Source: Rhodococcus sp. SBT000017
GTDB lineage: Bacteria > Actinomycetota > Actinomycetes > Mycobacteriales > Mycobacteriaceae
DNA length: 64,000 nt
Direction: 5' to 3'
Assembly (NCBI RefSeq): GCF_003688915.1
Contig: NZ_REFU01000001.1
Location: 3,286,001 to 3,350,000 of the forward strand
Positions 9,312 to 16,616 of the stretch are shown piece by piece (the stretch's first letter is position 1; each line of letters begins with the position of its first letter). The position numbers were made by a program, and so were the translations under genes. Under the pieces are notes generated by a model. The model was not told the DNA's origin. It worked only from the letters and a program-made list of their open reading frames with translations, and made no database searches.

Positions 9312-11887
9312 TGGCGCATTCCGTTTCCAGCAAACCTTCTCGACAGAAGCCGTCGGGCAATCCCATGCGCAAGGTGTCGCTGAGAAACCTTGCTGCACAC
9401 AAGGTTCGGTTGGCACTGACCGTGCTTTCCGTCGTACTCGGCACGGCATTCGTCGCGGGTTCGTTCGTGTTCACCGACACCCTCCAGCGCACCTTCTCCT
9501 CGCTGTTCGCCGATACCGCGCAGGGCGCGGACGTTCGAGTGAGCCCCGAGGACGCGCGCTCCTCCGGCGTGCCGAACGAGGACATCGCGGCGATCTCGGC
9601 GTTACCGAACGTGCGCGCCGTGTCGCCGTACGTCGGCGGGCAGTTGGTGCTGCTGGGGTCGGACGGTGCCGCCGTACAGTCCGGCGGCGCACCGACCATC
9701 GGTGAGTCGTACCTCCCCGACGACCAACGACTCGGCGATCCGACCACCTTCGTCGACGGTTCGGCTCCCACCGCTCCCGGACAGGTCACGATCAACGAAG
9801 GTGGCGCCCAGCGCGCCGGCCTGAAGGTGGGCGACGCCACCCAGGTCCTCGTGCCGTCCAAGGGCATCACCGACGTCACGATCACCGGAATCTATTCCAC
9901 AGCAACCGAATCCGGTGGCTACATCGGAATTCAGTTCGTGCAGAGCCAGGCGAACGAGCTGTTCACCGACGGCTCCCACGTGCAGTACATCGACGTCGCG
10001 GGCAACGATCTCGCCGCGCAAGGGTTGACTCAGGGCGATCTTCGCGACGAGATCGCCGCGGCGTTCCCCGATCTGAAGGTCCAGACCGCCGCGGACGTAC
10101 AGGCCGAGACTCAGGCCGAGGTCGAGTCGGCACTGTCGTTCATCAACTACTTCCTCCTCGCCTTCGGTGGGATCGCCCTGCTGGTCGGCACCTTCATCAT
10201 CTACAACACGTTCTCGATGATCGTCGCGCAACGCGTCCGCGAACTGGCACTGCTGCGCGCCATCGGAGCCAGCCGCGGGCAGGTCAGCCGATCGGTCGTC
10301 CTCGAAGCTCTCGTCGTGGGCGTCATCGGCAGCGTGCTCGGCTTCGTCGGCGGAGTAGGGCTGGCCTACGGGCTACGGGCACTGCTCAACGCGTTCGACC
10401 TGGGCCTACCGTCGGGACCGCTGGCACTCGAGCCGCGCACGGTTGCCGTCGCCTTCGCTGTCGGCATCGTCGTCACCGTGCTGAGCGCGTACGCACCGGC
10501 CCGGCGAGCGGCCAAGATTCCGCCCGTCGCCGCGATGCGCGAGGAGTTCGCCTCTGCGGGCGACACCCTGCGCACCCGGACGTTCGTGGGCGTCGGCCTG
10601 GGAGTCGCAGGCGCGGCCGCACTGATCATCGGCGCGCAGTCGACCGGCGGGGCGGCCGCTGCCACGGTCGGCGCTGGCGCTGTCGCGCTGATCGTCGCCA
10701 CCGCACTGGCCGCACCGTCGCTGTCACGGCCGGTGGTCGGCGCGCTGGGTGCCGTCATCACCCGCCCGTTCGGAGCGATCGGACGCTTGGCCAGGACCAA
10801 CTCGGTTCGCAACCCGCGACGCACTGCGGCCACCGCCTTCGCCCTGATGCTCGGCCTCATGCTCGTCACCGTCATCGGCGTGCTCGGATCCACTGCCAAG
10901 GCCAGCGTCGACTCACTCGTCGACACCGGCGTCGAGGCCGACTACATCCTCTCCGGTCCGCAGTCGATCGGCGTACCGACCGGAGCCACGACGGCTGCAC
11001 AGCAGGTGACCGGCGTGGACCGCACAGCGGTACTGCACCCGGTGTTCGTCACCATCGCCGGTCAGGAGGAGTACGGCGCCGCCATCGACGGCTCGCCCGA
11101 GGGACTGCTCGAGCTGTCGATGGTCCAGGGCACCGCAGACCTGGACAGCGACGGATTCTCGGTGTCGGAAACCGAAGCGGCCGCACGCGGCTGGACGGTC
11201 GGAACCGAGGTCACCTTCGACACCGTGGACGGGGCGTCGGTCCCCGTGACCGTCACCGGCGTGTTCACCGACAATCCGCTCATCGGGAGTTGGATCGTCT
11301 CGGGCGACATCTACCAGGAGGTGACGCCGTCCATCACCCGATCCGACATCCTGGTTCTGGTCAAGGCCACGCCCGGTACCGACCTGGACACGCTGCGAAC
11401 CGGCCTCGAAGCCGCGACCAAGCCGTTCGTCGTCGTCCAGGTTCAAGACGTCGAAGAGTTCAAGGGTAGCCAGGGTCAACAGATCGACACCCTGCTCGCC
11501 GTGCTGTACGGATTGCTGGCATTGGCCGTCGTCATCGCCGTGCTCGGCATCGTCAACACGCTCGCCCTGTCGGTGGTGGAGAGGCGTCGGGAGATCGGCA
11601 TGCTGCGCGCGATAGGCATGCAGCGGCCACAGGTCCGTCGCATCATCTATCTCGAGTCGCTGCTCATCGCGCTGTTCGGCGCGATCGTGGGCGTCGTCCT
11701 CGGCATCGCGTTCGGGTGGGGCTTCGTGCAGACTCTGCGCGACGAGGGCCTGGGCACCATGACCGTGCCGTGGGGCCAGGTGGTGGCGATGCTGCTCGGA
11801 TCGGCCGTCGTCGGTGTGTTGGCGGCGCTGTGGCCCGCGGTGCGAGCCGCGCGCACGAAGCCGCTGGAGGCCATCGCGGACCTGTAA
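9311..11887 (+). CDS. ABC transporter permease, FtsX/MacB fold, duplicated
   Basis: An 858-residue permease partner of the preceding ATPase. It opens with a basic segment (MRKVSLRNLAAHKVRLALTV), one helix, and a large extracellular domain (about residues 70-270). An FtsX-type three-helix block follows, with LLRAIGASRGQVSRSVVLEALVVG. A second copy of the same plan ends with MLRAIGMQRPQVRRIIYLESLL and three more helices. The two FtsX blocks in one chain fit the heterologous DUF214-type exporters of actinobacteria, which act on lipids, peptides or antibiotics. The start is the ATG that shares a base with the ATPase stop. Substrate is unknown. Confidence 0.9.
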   Translation: MAHSVSSKPSRQKPSGNPMRKVSLRNLAAHKVRLALTVLSVVLGTAFVAGSFVFTDTLQRTFSSLFADTAQGADVRVSPEDARSSGVPNEDIAAISALPNVRAVSPYVGGQLVLLGSDGAAVQSGGAPTIGESYLPDDQRLGDPTTFVDGSAPTAPGQVTINEGGAQRAGLKVGDATQVLVPSKGITDVTITGIYSTATESGGYIGIQFVQSQANELFTDGSHVQYIDVAGNDLAAQGLTQGDLRDEIAAAFPDLKVQTAADVQAETQAEVESALSFINYFLLAFGGIALLVGTFIIYNTFSMIVAQRVRELALLRAIGASRGQVSRSVVLEALVVGVIGSVLGFVGGVGLAYGLRALLNAFDLGLPSGPLALEPRTVAVAFAVGIVVTVLSAYAPARRAAKIPPVAAMREEFASAGDTLRTRTFVGVGLGVAGAAALIIGAQSTGGAAAATVGAGAVALIVATALAAPSLSRPVVGALGAVITRPFGAIGRLARTNSVRNPRRTAATAFALMLGLMLVTVIGVLGSTAKASVDSLVDTGVEADYILSGPQSIGVPTGATTAAQQVTGVDRTAVLHPVFVTIAGQEEYGAAIDGSPEGLLELSMVQGTADLDSDGFSVSETEAAARGWTVGTEVTFDTVDGASVPVTVTGVFTDNPLIGSWIVSGDIYQEVTPSITRSDILVLVKATPGTDLDTLRTGLEAATKPFVVVQVQDVEEFKGSQGQQIDTLLAVLYGLLALAVVIAVLGIVNTLALSVVERRREIGMLRAIGMQRPQVRRIIYLESLLIALFGAIVGVVLGIAFGWGFVQTLRDEGLGTMTVPWGQVVAMLLGSAVVGVLAALWPAVRAARTKPLEAIADL

Positions 11888-11906
11888 GGACAAGCCCGAA
11901 AACCGA

Positions 11907-11949
11907 CCGGACATTCCGCAACGTCACCCGATTGTTGCGGAATGTCCGG
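11907..11949 (+). terminator. Strong intrinsic terminator after the ABC operon
   Basis: A 16-bp perfect stem (CCGGACATTCCGCAAC at 11907-11922 and its complement at 11934-11949) with an 11-nt loop is followed by TTTTCC. The flanking AAAA on the left makes it plausible in both directions. Confidence 0.8.
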
Positions 11950-11988
11950 TTTTCCGCTTGCGTAAAAAGGCCATGCACGTCTACCTTT

Positions 11989-12007
11989 GAGACGGTAAAA
12001 CAGTCTC
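11989..12007 (+). promoter_or_regulatory. Small inverted repeat upstream of the A-T-TE synthetase
   Basis: GAGAC (11989-11993) and GTCTC (12003-12007) flank a 9-nt AT-rich spacer about 65 nt before the synthetase ATG. A partly matching GAAGACGGT follows. This could be a regulator site, but nothing shows which protein would bind. Confidence 0.25.
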
Positions 12008-12071
12008 GAAGACGGTTTGTGAGCAACAAACCGACTTTGCAATCGCGGGTCGGGCTCGTGCAAGGAGAATC

Positions 12072-14630
12072 ATGTCGATTCAGGACATCGATGCGCCGAC
12101 CCGTCTTCCACTGGCCCCGCTGTGCCGGCCCGAACGTCGCGACACCCTGATGGCCCGCTACCGCGAGGTGGCTCACGCCCTGCCCCACGCCGTCGCGCTC
12201 GACGTCGATGGCACCTCGCTGACCTTCGACGAGCTCCTCCACCGCGCCTACTCTCAGGCGCGGAAGATCGCCACCCTCTTCCCCGCCGATTCTCGGCCGC
12301 TCGCCGTGGACACCGACGCGACGACGGATTCGATCGTGCTGATGCTGGCCGTCGTCGCCGCAGGCCATCCCCTCGTGCCGCTCGACCCCATGCTTCCCGC
12401 CGAGCGCCGCGCCACGATCATCGACCAAGCAGCTGCGACGGCGATCGACTCCGCCACCGTCGCCGACGCCATGGACTCCTGCGTTCCGCTGCCGACGCTG
12501 TCGGGCGATCACACCGCGGTGATCAACTACACCTCGGGATCCACCGGCACGGCCAAGGGCGTGATCCTCAGCCACCGCATGTGTCTGACGAAGGCATACG
12601 AGGTTGCCAACGCGTTGGCACTGAGCCCTCACGACCGCGTCGGAAATTCGCTACCGGTCAGCTTCGGTGCCGGCTTGAACACGTTGTTCGCCGGGTTGCT
12701 CAGCGGTGCCGCCGTGCACTGCCGCGACCCCAGGTCGGGTGTCCCCAGCAGCATCGTCGAGTGGACGGCCGCGCATGCCCTGACCACGCTGCACTGCTCG
12801 TCGTCGCTGCTGCGCGCCGTCTCCGCGGCCGATCACGGACCTGCAGGTAGCAGCGGCGTACCTACGCTGCGGGTGGTCATCACGTACGGGGAGGCCCTGC
12901 ACTCCGACGATGCGGACGGCTTTCGGCGTCGATTCGGCAGCCGCGCCACGGTGGTCAACTGGTACGCGACCACCGAAGCCGGCGCCGTCGCCTACGGCGA
13001 ATACCCGCCCGAACGAGCGCTGCCGTCGGGCTTTCTCCCCGCAGGAAGACCCATCGCAGGCAAGCTCGTCGAAGTCGTCACCTCCGACGGGTCGCCGTGC
13101 GCACCCGACGTGATCGGCGAGGTACGGGTGACGTCGAACTGCTTGGCCGACGGCTACCTCGGCGGTGCCGGTCTGGACTCCCAACGATTCGCCGCCCTTG
13201 GCGACGGTCTGTTCCGCTACCGCACCGGCGATCTGGGACGACTCGACGAACACGGGACGCTGCACCTGGCCGGACGAATCGACGACGCCGTCAAGGTGCG
13301 CGGATACCTGGTAGAGCCGGCCGAGGTCGAGGCGGCGCTGCGCGCCATGCCGGAGATCGGCGACGCAGCGGTGATCGGCAGAACCTCCGGCACCGATACC
13401 GACCTGGTCGCCTACGTGTGTTCGTCCCGTTCCGGGCGACGACCGTCGGTGGCCGAGATCAGAGCGTCGCTGCGCCGGACGCTGCCGGAATGGATGGTGC
13501 CCACCCACATCGTCGCGCTCGACGCGATGCCACGGAACGAGCGCGGCAAGCTCGACCGAAGTGCATTGCCCGAGCCCGCCGATCGACGCGTCGAGCGCAC
13601 TGCGGTCGGCCCGACCGAGTACATCGTGGCCGAGGCCGCACGCACCGCGATCGGGCTGGACACCATCGGCCGGGACGAGGATTTCCTGGCGCTGGGCGGC
13701 AATTCGCTGACCACCACGGCAATGCTGGCTCACCTTCGCGAGAGCCTGAAGATCGATCTGACGCCGGAGGACGTGTTCGCGGCGACCACTGTTCGAGCAC
13801 TGGCCGTGACAGTCGATGCTCGCCTCGAGGACGCGGCAACTGCACGTCGGCGCACAACCGGCGAACACGATGTGCTCGTGCCGCTGCGCACCGAGGGCAG
13901 CAAGGCACCGATCTTCCTGATCGGCGGTGCAGGCGTCGGAGCGATGGCATTCCTCAATCTGGTCAAACACATCGACGAGGACCGCCCGGTGTATGCGCTG
14001 CAGGCACACGGCCGCGGCAAGCGCGGACGCCCGGACCGCACGATTCGGCGGACCGCGAAGCGCTACGTCGACGCTGTTCGCACGGTCCAGCCCGAGGGCC
14101 CGTTCCATCTGGTCGGCCACTCGCTCGGCGGCTGGATTGCCATCGCGATGGCGGAAGAGATCCGAGACTCCGGCCTCGGCTCCCCGCACCTGCTCCTTCT
14201 CGACACACGGCTGTTCCGGCATCTGCTGGACAAGTTGCCCGGCGGTACCGAGGTTCCGGCTGCTCCCGCTGCTCGGACGCGAGAAGAAGCGGGCTTCCAC
14301 CTCGGCCGTATCGGCACCGCCGCCCTCTGGGTACGAATGCAGTTCGCCGGGTTGCTGCGCTACCCGACGACGATGGAATGGTTGGTCTTCGCGAGCATCG
14401 GGTACGTGGCGTTGAACAAGCACGTGCCGACACCGTGGTCGGGTTCGATGACCGTGGTTCGCACAGCAGAGAACGTGAAAGATCTCGGGTCGTGGCAGAC
14501 GGTCGGCCGTGGTGAGCTGACCTTCGTCGACATCTCGGGAGATCACATCGACATGTTGCGCGAACCGATGGCCGAGCACTTGGCCGAGACGATCGCGACC
14601 ACCTTCGACGATGCGGGGCTCGCGCGCTGA
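12072..14630 (+). CDS. Free-standing NRPS-like enzyme: adenylation, carrier, thioesterase
   Basis: An 852-residue single-module enzyme that should activate a carboxylic acid as its adenylate, load it on a phosphopantetheine arm, and release it. The adenylation domain spans roughly residues 1-510, with INYTSGSTGTAKGV near 152, GDLGRLDEHGTLHLAGRIDD, VKVRGYLVEPAEVE and NERGKLDRS. A carrier domain follows, with its attachment Ser near 545 in LALGGNSLTT. An alpha/beta-hydrolase thioesterase has its nucleophile Ser near 684 in VGHSLGGW. There is no condensation domain. AAGGAG lies 6 nt before the ATG. Substrate and product are not inferable without a specificity-code comparison. A hydrolase gene follows. 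Confidence 0.88.
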   Translation: MSIQDIDAPTRLPLAPLCRPERRDTLMARYREVAHALPHAVALDVDGTSLTFDELLHRAYSQARKIATLFPADSRPLAVDTDATTDSIVLMLAVVAAGHPLVPLDPMLPAERRATIIDQAAATAIDSATVADAMDSCVPLPTLSGDHTAVINYTSGSTGTAKGVILSHRMCLTKAYEVANALALSPHDRVGNSLPVSFGAGLNTLFAGLLSGAAVHCRDPRSGVPSSIVEWTAAHALTTLHCSSSLLRAVSAADHGPAGSSGVPTLRVVITYGEALHSDDADGFRRRFGSRATVVNWYATTEAGAVAYGEYPPERALPSGFLPAGRPIAGKLVEVVTSDGSPCAPDVIGEVRVTSNCLADGYLGGAGLDSQRFAALGDGLFRYRTGDLGRLDEHGTLHLAGRIDDAVKVRGYLVEPAEVEAALRAMPEIGDAAVIGRTSGTDTDLVAYVCSSRSGRRPSVAEIRASLRRTLPEWMVPTHIVALDAMPRNERGKLDRSALPEPADRRVERTAVGPTEYIVAEAARTAIGLDTIGRDEDFLALGGNSLTTTAMLAHLRESLKIDLTPEDVFAATTVRALAVTVDARLEDAATARRRTTGEHDVLVPLRTEGSKAPIFLIGGAGVGAMAFLNLVKHIDEDRPVYALQAHGRGKRGRPDRTIRRTAKRYVDAVRTVQPEGPFHLVGHSLGGWIAIAMAEEIRDSGLGSPHLLLLDTRLFRHLLDKLPGGTEVPAAPAARTREEAGFHLGRIGTAALWVRMQFAGLLRYPTTMEWLVFASIGYVALNKHVPTPWSGSMTVVRTAENVKDLGSWQTVGRGELTFVDISGDHIDMLREPMAEHLAETIATTFDDAGLAR

Positions 14631-14729
14631 CCGAGGGTCTGTCGCAGTGTCGGCTCAGCTTGTACGTTTGTGCCAGCGGCTCGCCGAGCCACGCGACGAT
14701 CCGGGAATCACACGACGAGGAGGTCGACC

Positions 14730-15644
14730 ATGAGTTCATCGTACGAATTGCAGTCGGTAGAACTACACAAGGACGTCCTGCGATACGTGGACATGGGCGA
14801 CGGCCCGCCCGTGATTCTGGTGCACGGCCTACTCGGTTCGCATCAGTCCTGGGGCACGCAGATCGAACGTCTGTCGCACAAGTATCGGGTCATCGCACCC
14901 GACCTGTTCGGCCACGGTGAATCCGACAAGCCGACCGGCGACTACTCGCTGAGTTCGCACTCGGCCACCATTCGCGATCTCATGGATCACCTGAACATCG
15001 ACTCCGCTCCGATGGTCGGTCACTCGCTCGGCGGCGGCATCGTCATGCAGCTGACGTATCTCTTCCCCGAGCGGGTAGATCGCCTGGCGCTGGTCAGCAG
15101 CGGCGGCCTCGGCCCCGAAGTGAGCCTGCTCCTCAAGGCTGCGACGCTGCCCGGCAGCGAGCTGGTGCTGCCGCTGCTCGCATCGGACTGGTTCCGCAGG
15201 AACACCGAGAGTGCGCTGGCGCAGTTGGGCAAATGGGGTCTGCCGGTGAAGCCGGGCCCCAGCATGGCCGAGACCTGGCGGTCGTTCCGGTCGGTGGCAG
15301 ACCGCTCCACCCGCGGCGCGTTTCTGGCGTCGACGCGGGCAGTGGTGGGCCCGCGTGGTCAGACCGTCAGCGCGAAGCAACATTTCGAGAAGTTCGAGTC
15401 GATTCCGTCGCTGCTCGTCTGGGGCGGCAAGGACCGGATGATTCCCGCCAAGCACGCCGACAACATTCGACGCGAGGTTCCGAACAGTCGCGTCGAGATC
15501 TTTCCCGACGCCGGGCACTTTCCCCAGCTCGACGAGCCGGACTTCTTCTTCCGACTGCTCGACGAATTCCTGGACTCCAACCGGACCGAGAAGAGCGCGC
15601 CTGCGGCGATCACCCCGGCGGCTGTTCCGTTGCAGCACCCGTGA
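14730..15644 (+). CDS. Alpha/beta hydrolase
   Basis: A 304-residue alpha/beta-hydrolase. The oxyanion segment is VHGLLGSHQSW, the nucleophile Ser near residue 99 sits in VGHSLGGGIV, and the late Asp and His lie in VWGGKDRMIPA and FPDAGHFPQLDEPD. The ATG at 14730 is preceded by GAGGAGGTC. It resembles the lipase/esterase and C-C hydrolase branch common in mycolate actinobacteria. Its stop overlaps the GTG of the LON-domain gene by 4 nt (GTGA), so the two are coupled. It lies about 100 nt behind the synthetase and may be in the same transcript. Confidence 0.85.
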   Translation: MSSSYELQSVELHKDVLRYVDMGDGPPVILVHGLLGSHQSWGTQIERLSHKYRVIAPDLFGHGESDKPTGDYSLSSHSATIRDLMDHLNIDSAPMVGHSLGGGIVMQLTYLFPERVDRLALVSSGGLGPEVSLLLKAATLPGSELVLPLLASDWFRRNTESALAQLGKWGLPVKPGPSMAETWRSFRSVADRSTRGAFLASTRAVVGPRGQTVSAKQHFEKFESIPSLLVWGGKDRMIPAKHADNIRREVPNSRVEIFPDAGHFPQLDEPDFFFRLLDEFLDSNRTEKSAPAAITPAAVPLQHP

Positions 15645-16279
15645 GCGTGACCCCGATGTTCCCGCTCGGCAGCGTGCTGCTTCCCGGCGAACGCCTTCCA
15701 CTGCACATCTTCGAGCCGCGGTACCAAGCTCTGGTGCACGACTGCCTGAAGCAGGACGATCCGAGCTTCGGCGTGGTACTCATCGCGCGCGGGCACGAGG
15801 CCGGCGGCGGCGACGTTCGCCACGATGTGGCCACCACCGCACACATCATCGGCCACGAGTCCATCGGTGACGGCCGATATCTACTCGAATGCGTCGGCGG
15901 CGAACGGATCAGGATCGACGCCTGGCTGCCGGACGATCCGTACCCGCTGGCCGACGTTCGAGCGTGGCCGGACGAAGACTCCGCCTCGGTGATCGCCGAC
16001 ACCGAATTCGACGCCACCTGGGCGCGGGTCGAGGATCTCTACGAGCTGATCGGTCGACTCGAATCGACGGAAACCGTTGCCACACCAGGCGTTCCGGACT
16101 TCCTGGGCCTGCCGATCTCGGCCGCCGAGAAGATCTGGTCGCTGACAGCTCTGATTCCGATGGGTCAGTCCGATCGACTCGACATCCTGTCTGCGCCGGA
16201 CGCCAGAGCACGCATGACCGCTCTGAACGACGCCATCGAGAATGTCACCGCCGTCGTGCAATTCAGACTGCAGCCCTGA
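15641..16279 (+). CDS. LON peptidase substrate-binding domain protein
   Basis: A 212-residue protein made of the N-terminal substrate-binding domain of Lon protease alone, without ATPase or protease parts. The diagnostic beginning is MFPLGSVLLPGERLPLHIFEPRY, followed by FGVVLIARG and a helical C-terminal half. The GTG at 15641 overlaps the hydrolase stop. Such stand-alone proteins are common in actinobacteria and their role is unknown; binding of unfolded polypeptides is inferred from Lon. A strong terminator follows 28 nt after the stop, marking the end of the core segment. Confidence 0.88.
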   Translation: MSVTPMFPLGSVLLPGERLPLHIFEPRYQALVHDCLKQDDPSFGVVLIARGHEAGGGDVRHDVATTAHIIGHESIGDGRYLLECVGGERIRIDAWLPDDPYPLADVRAWPDEDSASVIADTEFDATWARVEDLYELIGRLESTETVATPGVPDFLGLPISAAEKIWSLTALIPMGQSDRLDILSAPDARARMTALNDAIENVTAVVQFRLQP

Positions 16280-16307
16280 TAACCGAACACATCTGCAACA
16301 CAGACGG

Positions 16308-16340
16308 GTCAGGCCCGACATCATCGATGTCGGGCCTGAC
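16308..16340 (+). terminator. Intrinsic terminator at the left edge of the island
   Basis: A 14-bp perfect stem (GTCAGGCCCGACAT / ATGTCGGGCCTGAC) with a 5-nt loop follows the LON-domain gene. The trailing sequence is not T-rich. The sequence character changes just after it. Confidence 0.75.
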
Positions 16341-16614
16341 TCGTGTAGTAGTCCTCGCTAGCGCTAAGACCAACACCCCAAAGCACGCCGATCAATGCGT
16401 TGATCAGGACCAATCAGAACCCGGACGCATCCGATCGCGGGTCACCCAGCAGATGCGACGGGATGTAGTTCGACTGTATGAGAGCGGAATGACAAGCCGA
16501 TCAGTTGCCGAGAAGACCGCGCTAGGCAAGACGACCATCCTCAGAATTCTCAAGCAAGAAGGGGTAAAGCTACGACCACAGGGGACGCACTATTCACACC
16601 ATCAGCCATTCTGA
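16327..16614 (+). CDS. Small helix-turn-helix protein, possibly a recombinase remnant
   Basis: Up to 95 residues. The last 50 form a clear homeodomain-like helix-turn-helix: QQMRRDVVRLYESGMTSRSVAEKTALGKTT, followed by ILRILKQEGVKLRPQG. The pattern is that of the small DNA-binding domains found in resolvases, transposases and phage regulators. The first ATG at 16327 lies inside the terminator stem and has no ribosome site; an internal ATG at 16453 would leave only 53 residues. It may therefore be the surviving end of a larger recombinase. It sits at the left boundary of the island and converges on the RloC-like gene with a 2-nt gap. Confidence 0.4.
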   Translation: MSGLTRVVVLASAKTNTPKHADQCVDQDQSEPGRIRSRVTQQMRRDVVRLYESGMTSRSVAEKTALGKTTILRILKQEGVKLRPQGTHYSHHQPF

Positions 16615-16616
16615 AA

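Noticed and set aside
10913..11914. 333-residue minus-strand frame opposite the ABC permease
   Set aside because: Asp/Gly/His-rich mirror of codon bias; the permease membrane segments on the plus strand are clear.
12651..14579. 642-residue open frame on the minus strand across the synthetase gene
   Set aside because: It is the GC-rich shadow of the plus-strand adenylation enzyme, has no family motifs, and the plus frame has all expected A, T and TE signatures.
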